A stretch of 64,000 nt of DNA from positions 390,767 through 454,766 of the forward strand of contig JARHVB010000008.1 in NCBI GenBank assembly GCA_029222685.1. Reading direction: 5' to 3'. Positions 25,394-35,078 of the stretch are shown here, piece by piece. The notes below the pieces were generated by a model, which ran no database searches, was not told the origin of the DNA, and saw only the letters and a list, made by a program, of their open reading frames with translations. The stretch's first letter is position 1. Every line of letters starts with the position of its first letter. The DNA comes from Terripilifer ovatus (lineage in GTDB: Bacteria; Pseudomonadota; Alphaproteobacteria; Rhizobiales; Beijerinckiaceae). Position numbers and translations under genes: made by a program.

Positions 25394-26542
25394 ATGAAAC
25401 CCGTTCCCAACCCGATTTTCGGACCCAACCGCTTCAAGCTTGGCCTGTTCAATGCCAATTGCGACGGCGGCTTCGCCATCAGCAAGGCGCCCGAGCGCTG
25501 GCGCGCCAACTGGGATGACATCGTCAAGATCTCCCTTTGGGCGGACGAAGCCGGCATTGAATTCATCTTACCCGTAGCCAAATGGCGCGGCCTCGGCGGC
25601 GAGGCCGACAACCTCGGCTGTTCGTTCGAAACCCTGACCCATAGCGCAGCGATCGGCGCGCTGACCAAGCGCATCGCCATGTTCGTCACCATCCATGTCC
25701 CGGTGATGACGCCGGCCTATACGGCCAAGGCGCTGACGACCATCGACCACGCCACCCGCGGACGCGCCGGGCTCAACATCGTCTGCGGCTGGAACCAGGA
25801 GGAGTTCGATGTCCACGGTGTCACCATCGACGCCGAACGGCGTTACGACCAGGGGCTCGAATGGTTTCGCATTCTGGCCAAACTGCTGAAGGGCGGCGAG
25901 CCCTTCGACTGGGACGGCGAGTTCTATAAATTGCGCGGCCTCACCACCAATCCCCTGCCCCTGCAAAAGCCGATGCCGCCTGTGATGTCCGCGGGCTTCT
26001 CCCACCAGGGGCGCGACTTTGCCGCCCAGGCCTCCGACCTCCTGTTCACGTCCGTATCGTCACTGGATCGCGCGCCGATGATCGTCAAAAGCGTCAACGA
26101 CTATGCGGCGCGCTACGGCCGGGTTATTCCGGTTTATACGTCGAGCCATATTGTCTGCCGGCCGACGCGCCAGGAAGCGGAGGATTTCTACTATTACTTC
26201 GCCGAGGAAATGGCAGATCGGGAATCGCTCGACCACATGCGCAGGCAGAAGGCCGCGACCATGGGCAAGGATACGCCGAAGGAAGAGCGTATGGACCTCA
26301 ACCCGCAGGCTCATACGCGCCTGCGCGGCAAGATTTATCCCGGCACCTTTCCAGGCAGCTACACCTTCGTTGGTTCGCCTGACGACATAGTCGATGAAAT
26401 GGTTCAGCTCGAAGCTGCCGGTCTGCGTGGCGCCGCCATCACCTTCCTCGATTATGTCGCCGACATGCCATACTTCCTGCAGGAAGTCCTGCCGCGAATG
26501 GAACGCGCCGGCCTGCGCGAAAAGCTGTTGGCACAGGTTTGA
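25394..26542 (+). CDS. LLM-class flavin-dependent monooxygenase
   Basis: A 382-aa TIM-barrel enzyme of the bacterial luciferase-like class, near the alkanesulfonate/dimethylsulfone monooxygenases (SsuD/SfnG) and RutA. Family blocks: KLGLFNANCDGG near the start, WGRGLGGEAD-like region (KWRGLGGEADNLGC), GLNIVCGWNQEEFDVHG, LKGGEPFDWDGEFYKLRGL, and PVMSAGFSHQGRDFA. Reduced flavin would come from a separate reductase; the FMN reductase at 12-569 is one candidate. The start at 25394 has GGAG 10 bases upstream; the longer frame to 25322 is unlikely. It is divergent from the Rieske-glutamate-synthase operon. Confidence 0.88.
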   Translation: MKPVPNPIFGPNRFKLGLFNANCDGGFAISKAPERWRANWDDIVKISLWADEAGIEFILPVAKWRGLGGEADNLGCSFETLTHSAAIGALTKRIAMFVTIHVPVMTPAYTAKALTTIDHATRGRAGLNIVCGWNQEEFDVHGVTIDAERRYDQGLEWFRILAKLLKGGEPFDWDGEFYKLRGLTTNPLPLQKPMPPVMSAGFSHQGRDFAAQASDLLFTSVSSLDRAPMIVKSVNDYAARYGRVIPVYTSSHIVCRPTRQEAEDFYYYFAEEMADRESLDHMRRQKAATMGKDTPKEERMDLNPQAHTRLRGKIYPGTFPGSYTFVGSPDDIVDEMVQLEAAGLRGAAITFLDYVADMPYFLQEVLPRMERAGLREKLLAQV

Positions 26543-26705
26543 TTGTTAACATTTTATCGCTTATCTACCCGGAGGCTTTAGCCTTGGGCTGCGAATCGGA
26601 CTTCAGAACCGGATTTTTGAACGGCGAACGGCGGCCAGAATGGCACGAGGCGGTTAGTCCGGGGACAAGATTGGGCATGACGATGCGTGCTTGTTCGGGA
26701 CGTAA

Positions 26706-27830
26706 ATGACGCTCGACGTTCTCACCGTCTTTTTCGCGATGATCCTCGTCGCGATTACCTCCGGTCTTTTGATGCTCTTTGCCGGGCAACGCTCGCCCGA
26801 CAGCCCCTCGCTGACCTGGTGGGGCGCCGGCAATCTCGTGGCGGCATCGGGCGCAGCGCTCATCGCCGCGCGCGGCAACATTCCCGACATCATCTCCATC
26901 GGCATGGCGAACGCCCTGCTCGCCCTGTCCAACGGCATGTTCTGGAACTCCGGCCGGCTGTTCCGTCGCCGGCAAACCTTGTGGCTGGCCCTTGCGCTCG
27001 GCCCCCTGCTTTGGCTTGCCGCCTGCCTGGTACCGGCGTTCTACGATTATATAGCGCCGCGCATCATCCTCTCCTCCTTTATAACGAGCGTCTACACGTT
27101 CGCGACCGTGTATGAATTCTGGCATATCCGCGAACCGCTCGTTTCCAAGAAAGCCGCCGCCGTCCTGCTGGCCCTGCACGGAACATTCTATGCCATCCGC
27201 GGTCTCACGACGATGGTCTACTGGCCGACATCGGTCGAAGTGGTCCTCATCAGCCCCTGGATCATATCGATGGCGATCGTCTCCGTCGTGCATCTGGTTG
27301 CCATGAGCGTGCTTCTGATCGGCATGTCGAAGGAGCGAACGGAAAATGTCGAGCGCGAAGCTGCCTCCACCGATACGCTGACAGGAATACCCAACCGCCG
27401 CTATTTCATGCAGGAAGCCACCCGGCGGCTGCTCCACTGCGCCAAAAGCGATACACCCGCAGCAGTGCTGATGATCGATCTCGACAATTTCAAGGGCGTC
27501 AACGACCGCCACGGCCACGCTACCGGCGACACGGTGCTGCGCGGGGTCGCCGAGGCCATCGTCGACAATCTCAGACCGGACGATCTCTGCGGACGGATCG
27601 GCGGCGACGAATTCGTCTGCTGCCTGACACGCTGCTCGAACGCCGAAGCCTATATGATCGCGGAACGGTTGATGGACGCGCTGCGCGAGCCGTATTTCGA
27701 AGTCACCATCAGCGTCGGCATCGCCACCGCAAAGAATAGCGGCTATGAGATCGACATGCTGCTGCGCGATGCCGACCGCTCCATGTACCGCGCCAAACAC
27801 CACGGCAAGGACCGTATCGTGGTGCATTGA
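26706..27830 (+). CDS. Membrane-bound diguanylate cyclase (GGDEF), second copy
   Basis: A 374-aa cyclic di-GMP synthase. The first 200 residues hold about six hydrophobic helices, a different sensor from that of the cyclase at 8240. The catalytic domain has RIGGDEF, and RPDD five residues upstream is an RxxD inhibitory site, so it is likely active and product-inhibited. No other domains are present. It stands alone, followed by a dispersed repeat and the convergent FAD oxidase gene. Confidence 0.92.
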   Translation: MTLDVLTVFFAMILVAITSGLLMLFAGQRSPDSPSLTWWGAGNLVAASGAALIAARGNIPDIISIGMANALLALSNGMFWNSGRLFRRRQTLWLALALGPLLWLAACLVPAFYDYIAPRIILSSFITSVYTFATVYEFWHIREPLVSKKAAAVLLALHGTFYAIRGLTTMVYWPTSVEVVLISPWIISMAIVSVVHLVAMSVLLIGMSKERTENVEREAASTDTLTGIPNRRYFMQEATRRLLHCAKSDTPAAVLMIDLDNFKGVNDRHGHATGDTVLRGVAEAIVDNLRPDDLCGRIGGDEFVCCLTRCSNAEAYMIAERLMDALREPYFEVTISVGIATAKNSGYEIDMLLRDADRSMYRAKHHGKDRIVVH

Positions 27831-27863
27831 GGGGGGCTCTGGGCAAACTGTAAAAGCTAAGAA

Positions 27864-27922
27864 GAGCCCTCATCCTGACGAGGCCTGAAAGGCGCGTCTC
27901 GAAGGACGGGGCGTCAGCCTCG
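27864..27922. repeat. Third copy of the dispersed repeat element
   Basis: AGCCCTCATCCTGACGAGG, then CCTGAAAGGCGCGTCTCGAAGG and GGGGCGTCAGCCTCGC match the left arm of the element at 4981-5042 with a few substitutions and small deletions. It lies between the convergent diguanylate cyclase and FAD oxidase genes. Only one arm is present here. Confidence 0.8.
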
Positions 27923-27935
27923 CACCTGCGACGTC

Positions 27936-29327
27936 TTATCCGACCTTCTTGAAATTCCAGCCGTGCGTCGCCAGCGCATGCGGTGTCGCCTCCGGCGCGT
28001 CGTCATCGAAATCGAGCTTGCCCGGGTTGAGCAGGCCATGCGGGTCCATCGACGCCTTGAACGCCGCATCGCGATGATCGATGACCTTGATGCCCACATC
28101 GCGCACGGTGTTGGCATGGTTGTTGGCAACCTGCACGCCTTCGGCCTGCATGAAATCCACCACCTCGGCAACCTGGCCGTCGCTCTCGTAAAGGAAATAC
28201 GGCGATCCCATGCCGACGACCGCGCCGCCGCTGTGGAATATCTCCAGACGCATGGGCATCGGGCCGCCAAAGCGTTTGTGAACCCGCGCGACCATTCCCG
28301 GCACATCGCCGCCGCTGAACAAGCCCTGCAGCCCGGTATATTTCGAGTTCGACCGTTGCACCTGCCGGAGGCCATGGCCGTAGGCGAATTCATAGAGCGG
28401 CGCCCCGTAGGGCCCTTTGCCTTCGCCCCAATTGGATACGATGATGCCACCGAAATCCTCGACGATGCATTCGAACGCTTCGAACGACGGCTGTGCGATC
28501 ATGCAATTGGCCATCGAATAGCCTTCAGGCACGATCGTGCCGAGCGCCGACATCAGCCGCGGCACCGGCCATTCCTGCAGCGAGATAAGTTTCTTGATGA
28601 TTCCCGTCTCGCGTCCAAGCTGGACGCCGAAGCGTGTCGCCTGAATGAAATCGCGGAAAGCGACGACCGTCTCGCGCCATTCGAACGCCGGCGCGACCGG
28701 CATTTCCACTTCCGTCATGATCGCATTCGTTCCGTAGGCATGGTGAATGAGATCGACATCGCGGCCTCGCAATTCCAGCACCCGCGGCTCCTCCTCGGCG
28801 CTGATCACTTCCATGCCGGTGATATTGCCGCGGTCGCGCAGCATGCCCCACATGCAGCTTCCCATGCCGCCGCTGCCGCCGGCGACAAAGCCGGCGAGCG
28901 TTCCCGTCGAACGCGTCGACGGATGGATACGCAATTCCCAGCCCTGCAACCGCGCCGCCGCATCGACCTCGCTGGTCAAGGTGCCGGACAGCGCGCGCAG
29001 GTGGCCGCCGCGCACCCACAACACGCCGGAGAGCGCCGTCATGTCGAGTAGAATGCCCCCGCGCGTCGGCACGCTCTGGCCGTAGTTAGCCGTACCGCCG
29101 CCGCGCATCGTCATCGGAATGCGGCGATGGACGGCGGCGCGCACGATCCTGATGAGATCTGCCTTGTGACGCGGCGAGACGACGATGTCCGCCGTCTTGC
29201 CGGCCAGCGCCTCGCGCAGCAGCGGACTGATCGTATAATGATCGCGGCTCTTGGTGCGCACGGTCATCCGGTCCGTCGAGTGCGGGATATCGGCAATGTC
29301 GCTGGAAAAGTCCTCTATCGCGTACAT
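27936..29327 (-). CDS. FAD-binding (GlcD/PCMH-type) oxidase, last gene of the amide/ABC operon
   Basis: A 463-aa flavoenzyme with an N-terminal PCMH FAD-binding domain (RIPMTMRGGGTANYGQSVPT, GTLAGFVAGGSGGMGS) and a C-terminal GlcD/vanillyl-alcohol-oxidase-type cap ending in DPHGLLNPGKLDF. It is clearly paralogous to the protein at 32843-34252 in the same operon; both begin with the same block (MTVRTKSRDHYTISPLL here). It follows the ABC ATPase by 24 bp. Such enzymes oxidise alpha-hydroxy acids, amino alcohols or aromatic alcohols; the actual substrate is unknown. Confidence 0.88.
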   Translation of the reverse strand: MYAIEDFSSDIADIPHSTDRMTVRTKSRDHYTISPLLREALAGKTADIVVSPRHKADLIRIVRAAVHRRIPMTMRGGGTANYGQSVPTRGGILLDMTALSGVLWVRGGHLRALSGTLTSEVDAAARLQGWELRIHPSTRSTGTLAGFVAGGSGGMGSCMWGMLRDRGNITGMEVISAEEEPRVLELRGRDVDLIHHAYGTNAIMTEVEMPVAPAFEWRETVVAFRDFIQATRFGVQLGRETGIIKKLISLQEWPVPRLMSALGTIVPEGYSMANCMIAQPSFEAFECIVEDFGGIIVSNWGEGKGPYGAPLYEFAYGHGLRQVQRSNSKYTGLQGLFSGGDVPGMVARVHKRFGGPMPMRLEIFHSGGAVVGMGSPYFLYESDGQVAEVVDFMQAEGVQVANNHANTVRDVGIKVIDHRDAAFKASMDPHGLLNPGKLDFDDDAPEATPHALATHGWNFKKVG

Positions 29328-29351
29328 ATCAAATTCCTTCGCGACCTGAAT

Positions 29352-30191
29352 TCACGACCGCATGGCCAGATCGAGCATGTCGGAGACGGCCCGGCAGTAG
29401 GCCGAATATTCACTGCTCAGGCGAAACTCCTTGTCGCGCGGATAGGGCGCGTCGATCTTCAATTCACCGATGATCCGCCCCGGCCGCGCCGCCATGACGA
29501 CGATACGTTGTGAAAGATAGACGCTCTCGAAGATGCTGTGGGTGACGAACATGACCGTGCATTTGGCCCGCGCCCAGATATCAAGCACGTCATTCGACAG
29601 GCGCGTCCGCGTGATTTCGTCGAGCGCGGCGAATGGCTCGTCCATCAACAGCAGCTTCGGCTGCGTCACCAGGGCACGGGCGATGGAGACGCGCATTTTC
29701 ATGCCGCCGGAAAGCTCGCGCGGATACGCTTTGGCGAAGCCCGACAGGCCGACGAGCGCGAGCGCCTCATTGACCCGTTCCGTCATCTGCGCCTTGCTCT
29801 TGTCCTTCAGGCGCAGCGGCAGAAACACGTTGTCGAACACCGTGGCCCAAGGCATCAGGGTCGCTTCCTGAAACACGAAGCCGACCTCGCGCTCCGGCTT
29901 GCCGCTGACGTCATACATCGACTGCGGCCAATCCATCGATCCGCCGGAATAAGCGCCAAGACCGGAAAAAATCCGCAGCGCGGTCGACTTGCCGCAACCG
30001 GAGGGGCCCAGCAGGCTGATGAATTCCTGCGGATAAACATCGAGATTGAGATTCTTGAGCGCCACCGTTCCGTTCGAATAGATCTTGTCGACATTCTGCA
30101 TGCGGACGAGCGGTTTGCGCCGCACCACCTGCTCGCCGTCGGATGTCGTTGCGCGATCGAGATTTTGCAACATGGTCGCTTCTCCTGACAT
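29352..30191 (-). CDS. ABC transporter ATP-binding protein (SsuB/TauB type)
   Basis: A 279-aa nucleotide-binding subunit. Walker A is GPSGCGKSTALR, the Q-loop is FVFQEATLMPW, the signature is LSGGMKMRVSIARAL and Walker B is LLLMDEPFAALDE; all are intact. It belongs to the nitrate/sulfonate/taurine/thiamine-precursor class. Its start overlaps the permease stop (TGATG). No solute-binding protein lies in the operon, so either a distant one is used or the permease works with another partner. Confidence 0.93.
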   Translation of the reverse strand: MSGEATMLQNLDRATTSDGEQVVRRKPLVRMQNVDKIYSNGTVALKNLNLDVYPQEFISLLGPSGCGKSTALRIFSGLGAYSGGSMDWPQSMYDVSGKPEREVGFVFQEATLMPWATVFDNVFLPLRLKDKSKAQMTERVNEALALVGLSGFAKAYPRELSGGMKMRVSIARALVTQPKLLLMDEPFAALDEITRTRLSNDVLDIWARAKCTVMFVTHSIFESVYLSQRIVVMAARPGRIIGELKIDAPYPRDKEFRLSSEYSAYCRAVSDMLDLAMRS

Positions 30192-31078
30192 CAGTTTTCC
30201 TGCTTCAGTTCGCTCTCATGCCAGCGGCGCAGCAGCAAGGTCTGCACGGCCGAGGTGACGTACCAGATCGACAGGCCGAAAGCCGAGAGCATGACCAGCG
30301 CGGCGAACATGCGCGGAATATTCAGCATGGTGCCGCTCTCGACGATCATGAACGCCAGCCCACGCGAGCCGCCGCTGCCGGCGACAAATTCAGCGACGAC
30401 CGCGCCGATCACCGACAGGCCGGAGGAAATCCGCGCGCCGGCCAGAATGAACGGCAACGCCGAGGGAAGCTGCAGATAGCGAAACCGCTTCCAGCGCGAC
30501 GCGCCGTAAAGCTCGAACACATTGCGCAGCCCGTGGTCTGCCGACTTCATGCCGATCGCGGTGTTCGACAGCATCGGAAAGAAAGCCACCATCCAGGCCA
30601 GAAGCAGCATGGCGAGCCAGACCCGGTCGAGCCCGACCCAGATGATGACCAGCGGTGCGATGGCGACCACCGGCGTCACCTGCATCATCACCGCATAGGG
30701 CCAGAACGTATTCTCGATCCGGCGGTTCTGCGTCAGCAGCACGCCGAAGAAAATGCCGCTGACGACGGCCGCGACAAAGGCGCTGATCGTCACGGCCGCC
30801 GTATATTGCAATCCCGTCAGCAGGTCGGCGCGTTCGCTGATGAGCGTACTGATGATCAATGACGGCGGCGGCAGAACGAATTTCGAAACATTGTAGAACT
30901 TGATCAGCCATTCCCATGCCAGCAGGAAGATGATGCCGGCAATCAGCGGCGAGGATCGATCAAGGATCTGCGACAGCGACCACCGCGACGATTCAAGCGC
31001 CGGTCCGGTGGTCGCCTCGGCAGTCTCTTCGGGCAAGGTGGAATTCATCGTTGAATTCACGGCGGGATTCATCGTCAT
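30191..31078 (-). CDS. ABC transporter permease (SsuC/TauC type)
   Basis: A 295-aa inner-membrane permease with about six hydrophobic segments. The coupling loop that touches the ATPase is recognisable (LRNVFELYGASRWKRFRYLQ then LPSALPFILAGARISSGLSV). The Asn/Ser-rich N-terminus precedes the first helix at residue 35 or so. It is preceded by 63 bp after the CocE-type hydrolase and overlaps the ATPase gene. Together they would import a small organic anion or amide, judging by the neighbouring hydrolases. Confidence 0.92.
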   Translation of the reverse strand: MTMNPAVNSTMNSTLPEETAEATTGPALESSRWSLSQILDRSSPLIAGIIFLLAWEWLIKFYNVSKFVLPPPSLIISTLISERADLLTGLQYTAAVTISAFVAAVVSGIFFGVLLTQNRRIENTFWPYAVMMQVTPVVAIAPLVIIWVGLDRVWLAMLLLAWMVAFFPMLSNTAIGMKSADHGLRNVFELYGASRWKRFRYLQLPSALPFILAGARISSGLSVIGAVVAEFVAGSGGSRGLAFMIVESGTMLNIPRMFAALVMLSAFGLSIWYVTSAVQTLLLRRWHESELKQEN

Positions 31079-31141
31079 GATCGCACTCCGGACACTGTCC
31101 CATCTGTCGGCATCATGGTTCTGCTCTTCCTGAACGTGCCA

Positions 31142-32833
31142 TCACTCTGCAACCGTCACGACAAGGCAAGATGGATGCCCGTTGCCGTATTTCACGCCGA
31201 GGGTGATCACCCTGGCATGCGCAGACGGGGCCTTGGTCGGGTCTTCGCCGGTGCCGGGGTTGAGTGGATAGGCCGGAAACGACGCGCCGCTGATCGACAG
31301 CCGCAGGGCATCGCCAGGCTGGAAGGTCACGCAGGTGGCGCGCATCGGAACTTCGATCACATCGCGCGGCTCATCCTTCTTGACCGTGCAATAGCCGTCA
31401 GCGAGCTGAAACACCTGGCCTGCTTTCGTCACCCGCGACAGGACGCAGCCGATGTCGAAACTCACCGCATCGCATGTCACATGCAAACGCGCCTTCACGG
31501 CACCGGCCAGGGTCAGCGTTTCTTCAAAAGGCGATGTCGTGAAGGTCGCTATGTCGCCCCGCGCGTCGATATGGGCGCGGTCGACCGGTCCCGGCGGCGT
31601 ACCGAAGGCGCCGCCAAAAGCCGGTGCCGGCCGCCACGGATCGTTGACCACATAGTCTATACCCGGCGACAGTCTGCCCGAGTGGGTCGACAGCACGCCA
31701 TCGCTCTTGTCGATCGTGGCGCGCCCGCTGCCTGACAAGGCAAACGTCATTTCCTGTTGAGGGAGTGCTGCAAAGCCGCGCCAACGGTGTACGCCGAGAT
31801 CGAACAACTGGATCGGCTCTTCTGCCGCCGCCGGCTCCTTGCCCTTCAACCATTGGTCGAAGAAACGGATGTGTTCCACATCCATGCTCACAGCCGCCGC
31901 CGGGCCAAAATCGATCGCTCCTGTCTTACGGTCCCAGGGGAAATGCAGCCATGGGCCGAAGGTCATTCGCAGGCGCGTATGGCCTTCCTTCAACAGATCG
32001 CCATAGGCCTCCCAGGTGGAGCGCAGATGCGAGTCGTACCAGCCGCCGAGGAACAAAGTCGGGATGTTCTTTGCGGCAATCGTCTTCGCATGGGCCGCCG
32101 GCGAGATCGCGGCCCAATAGGGATCGTCGGCGGGCGTATCGAGCCAGCGATGATAATGGCTCATCTCGCGATAGCGTTCCATATAGGTCGGCCGTGCCTG
32201 CACGCAGCCACGCACATTCAGCGTGCGGGATTCCGCCAGCAGGTCCGCATAGGCCTCCGCATCACCGGCATGCCGCGCCGTTTCCGCCGCGATCTGCGTT
32301 GCCCAGCCGAGCGCGCCCTGCAGGCGCAGCGCGCCGTTCTCATAGGCCCATATCTCACGCGCGTGCCATGGCGACATGGCGGGCGCCAGCGCTTTCAGCG
32401 CCGGGCGGGCCTCGATGGCAGCCATCAACTGCACATAGCCCTGATACGAGAAACCATACATGCCGACATCGCCGGTCGATCCCTCAAGCCCGGCCGCCCA
32501 GTCGACGGTCTCGACGCCATCGGCGATGTCGTCCTCACCCGCCTTGAAGAAGCCTTCCGACGTACCGCGGCCACGGATGTCCTGCACGACGACGATATAA
32601 CCGTTAGCCGCATACCAGGCCGGGTGGGCGTAGCACAGTGTGCAGCCGATCCGCCGTCCATAGGCCTGCCGCATCAGCAGCACCGGATAAGGCCCGCCAG
32701 CGGCGGGCTGGTAGATGTCCGCATCGAGACGTGTGCCGTCGCGCAAAGTCAGCGAGCGGACCTCCGGCGGCAGCACAGGCAGCAGCGCCGCGTGCTCGCC
32801 AACCGAAACATCCATCTGCGCTGACAGCGACAC
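31142..32833 (-). CDS. CocE/NonD-type serine hydrolase (X-Pro dipeptidyl-peptidase fold)
   Basis: A 563-aa hydrolase. The N-terminal alpha/beta-hydrolase domain has the nucleophile S129 in GMYGFSYQGYVQ, with DIRGRGTSEG upstream as in cocaine esterase and glutaryl-7-ACA acylase. The C-terminal half is the jelly-roll lid domain (PGPVDRAHIDARGDIATFTT onward). The start is GTG at 32833 with AGGAG upstream. It lies 9 bp after the FAD oxidase, within the six-gene operon, so it probably cleaves an ester or amide bond of the imported compound. A beta-lactam-like or cyclic amide substrate is possible but not shown. Confidence 0.9.
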   Translation of the reverse strand: MSLSAQMDVSVGEHAALLPVLPPEVRSLTLRDGTRLDADIYQPAAGGPYPVLLMRQAYGRRIGCTLCYAHPAWYAANGYIVVVQDIRGRGTSEGFFKAGEDDIADGVETVDWAAGLEGSTGDVGMYGFSYQGYVQLMAAIEARPALKALAPAMSPWHAREIWAYENGALRLQGALGWATQIAAETARHAGDAEAYADLLAESRTLNVRGCVQARPTYMERYREMSHYHRWLDTPADDPYWAAISPAAHAKTIAAKNIPTLFLGGWYDSHLRSTWEAYGDLLKEGHTRLRMTFGPWLHFPWDRKTGAIDFGPAAAVSMDVEHIRFFDQWLKGKEPAAAEEPIQLFDLGVHRWRGFAALPQQEMTFALSGSGRATIDKSDGVLSTHSGRLSPGIDYVVNDPWRPAPAFGGAFGTPPGPVDRAHIDARGDIATFTTSPFEETLTLAGAVKARLHVTCDAVSFDIGCVLSRVTKAGQVFQLADGYCTVKKDEPRDVIEVPMRATCVTFQPGDALRLSISGASFPAYPLNPGTGEDPTKAPSAHARVITLGVKYGNGHPSCLVVTVAE

Positions 32834-32842
32834 GCGTTGCTC

Positions 32843-34252
32843 CTAGACCGCCGTGCGGCGGACGAACCAGTTGTCGATGGCGAGATCGAAACCGCCGCCC
32901 ACGTCCGCCGAACTGTCGAGCTCGAACCGGCCGGGATTGAGCAGATTGTAGGGATCGCTGGCGCGCTTGAACGCCAGGTCTTCCTCGGTGATGTCCTTCT
33001 TGCCGACGCTGCGCACATTCGACGCATGTGAATTGGCGACGCCGGCCCCCTCCGCCTTCATGGTGGCGGCGATCTCCGTCAATTGCTCCTCGCTTTCGAA
33101 GAGGATGTAGGGCGAGCCGCTGCCGGCGAGTTTTGAACCCCATCGGCGCAGTTCCAGGCGCATCGGGCCGACACCGTTCAGCTTGTCGTGCACGCGTTCG
33201 ACCAGCCCCGCGATGTCGTCGTCGTGGAAGAAGCCTTCGATCGCGGTATAGCGGTTGTCGGTGCGCTGGATCTGCGCCAGCGCGTGACCGAACGCCATTT
33301 CATAAAGCGGAATCTTGTAAACGCCCTGCCCTTCGGCGCAGGCGGATACGATAATGCCACCGAATTCGGCAACCACTTCATCGAAGTCCTCGCACGAGGA
33401 TTTCGCGACATAGCTCGACATCATCGAATGGCCGTCGGGAACAAGCCCCTTGATGGCCGGCATCAGCTTCGGCGTCGGCCATTCGTGCACCGACAGCAGG
33501 TTCTTGACGATGCCCACCGTCTGCCCGAGATAGACGCCACAGCGCACCGCCTGCATATAGGTCGGGAAGGCGACGATGGTCTCACGCCATTCGACAGCCG
33601 GCGTCAGCGGCATTTCGACTTCAAGGATGATACTGTTGGCGCCGTAGGCGTGATGGATGAGCGCTGTATCCTTCCCGCGCAGTTCGATCACGCGCGGCGT
33701 GTCTTCCGCCGTCAGGACTTCTATGCCGGTGATATTGCCGCGGTCGCGCAGCACCCCCCAGGTGACGCTGCCGATGCCGCCGGTGCCGCCGGCGACGAAG
33801 CCTGCGATGGTCGCGGTGGTGTTGGTGGTGGGATGCATGCGCAGCTCCCAGCCGATCTTCCTTGCTGCGACATTCATGTCCGCGACGATGGTGCCGGCCA
33901 GAGCGCGAATGGCGCCCGGACGCGCCCACACGACGCCGGCCATGCGCGTCATGTCGAGCAGAATGCCGCCACGCAGCGGCACGCTCTGGCCATAGTTGGC
34001 GGTGCCGCCGCCGCGCGGCGTGATCGGGATACGATGCTTCACTGCGGCCGCCACCACTTTGATGACGTCCGCCTTGTCGGCCGGCGACACGACGACGTCG
34101 GCATATTTGCCTTCGAGCGATTTGCGCAGCATCGGGCTGACTGCATAACGGTCGCGGCTCTTGCGGCGAATGGTCATGGCATCGACGGAATGCTCGATAT
34201 CACCGATGTCGGCTATGAAGTCCGCGATCGGATAGGTGTTTTCAGGAGGCAT
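32843..34252 (-). CDS. FAD-binding (GlcD/PCMH-type) oxidase, paralogue of 27936-29327
   Basis: A 469-aa flavoenzyme with the same plan as its paralogue: RIPITPRGGGTANYGQSVPL and ATIAGFVAGGTGGIGSVTWG form the FAD site, and DPYNLLNPGRFEL is the C-terminal cap signature. The end differs (a 30-residue tail after DSSADVGGGF). It overlaps the creatininase stop by 11 bp. Two diverged copies in one operon suggest two oxidation steps or two stereoisomers, or a heteromeric enzyme; sequence alone does not decide. Confidence 0.88.
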   Translation of the reverse strand: MPPENTYPIADFIADIGDIEHSVDAMTIRRKSRDRYAVSPMLRKSLEGKYADVVVSPADKADVIKVVAAAVKHRIPITPRGGGTANYGQSVPLRGGILLDMTRMAGVVWARPGAIRALAGTIVADMNVAARKIGWELRMHPTTNTTATIAGFVAGGTGGIGSVTWGVLRDRGNITGIEVLTAEDTPRVIELRGKDTALIHHAYGANSIILEVEMPLTPAVEWRETIVAFPTYMQAVRCGVYLGQTVGIVKNLLSVHEWPTPKLMPAIKGLVPDGHSMMSSYVAKSSCEDFDEVVAEFGGIIVSACAEGQGVYKIPLYEMAFGHALAQIQRTDNRYTAIEGFFHDDDIAGLVERVHDKLNGVGPMRLELRRWGSKLAGSGSPYILFESEEQLTEIAATMKAEGAGVANSHASNVRSVGKKDITEEDLAFKRASDPYNLLNPGRFELDSSADVGGGFDLAIDNWFVRRTAV

Positions 34253-35078
34253 AACGGGTCCGATCTATGATATTATCGAGAGAATAGGCATCCACTTCGG
34301 CAATCAGTTCGACGAGCTTGCGCGCGGCCCGCTCGATGAGTTCGGCGCCAAGCTCGGCGCTGGCGAGCGCCGCATTGCCGCACGCACCCGACGTCTGCAA
34401 ATCCTGGGCCTGCCAGCCGAATCCGACCGCGCCTTCCGGCGTCAGCATTGAAAAGCGCTTTTCGATCTCGACGGAATGCGGCACGAAATCCTCGGCCCGG
34501 TCCATCTCGACCAGATTGCCGTGCAGATGCAGCATGATGCTGGTCTCGGACTGGCCTCCATGAATGCCATGCTTGTCTTCCTGCGCGTCAATCAGATCCG
34601 ACGTATCGACGGTGCGGAACCACGAGCAGGAGACGGCGAACATGCCGAGCTGCACCCGCAACTGCCGGCAGACGATCTCCATCACCTGCGGCTGGCCGCC
34701 ATGGGAGTTGAACAGGATGATTTTGCGGCAGCCGGCACGGTGCACGCTTTCGGCAATCTCGTACCAGACGCGCGCCAGCGTTTCGTAAGATAAGGTCAGC
34801 GTGCCGGGAAATGCCAGATGCTCATCCGACTTGCCGACCGGCATGGCCGGCAGGATAAGCGCCGGACAATCGTCAGGCATCAGCGCGGCGGCGCGCGCGA
34901 TAATCCCGGCGTTGATCGCCGCATCGACGCGCACCGGCAGATGCGGACCATGCTGCTCGACCGCCCCGATGGGGAGTACGGCGACGACGCGGCTCATATC
35001 AATGGTCGAAAAATCGCGCGTGGTGAGATCCCACCACCACCGCGATTTCAGAATTGGCCGAGACTCCGCGCTCATCAT
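34242..35078 (-). CDS. Creatininase family amidohydrolase
   Basis: A 278-aa metal-dependent amidase of the creatininase/MftE fold. Key blocks are LPIGAVEQHGPHLPVRVDAA (metal-binding E and H), ILFNSHGGQ and HGIHGGQSETSIMLHL. The family opens cyclic amides or lactams with Zn or Mn. I place the start at the ATG at 35078 (MMSAES), because the longer frame to 35168 has a weak, unlikely N-terminus; no ATG here has a strong ribosome site. It is the first gene of the operon and overlaps the FAD oxidase that follows. Confidence 0.88.
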   Translation of the reverse strand: MMSAESRPILKSRWWWDLTTRDFSTIDMSRVVAVLPIGAVEQHGPHLPVRVDAAINAGIIARAAALMPDDCPALILPAMPVGKSDEHLAFPGTLTLSYETLARVWYEIAESVHRAGCRKIILFNSHGGQPQVMEIVCRQLRVQLGMFAVSCSWFRTVDTSDLIDAQEDKHGIHGGQSETSIMLHLHGNLVEMDRAEDFVPHSVEIEKRFSMLTPEGAVGFGWQAQDLQTSGACGNAALASAELGAELIERAARKLVELIAEVDAYSLDNIIDRTRYAS

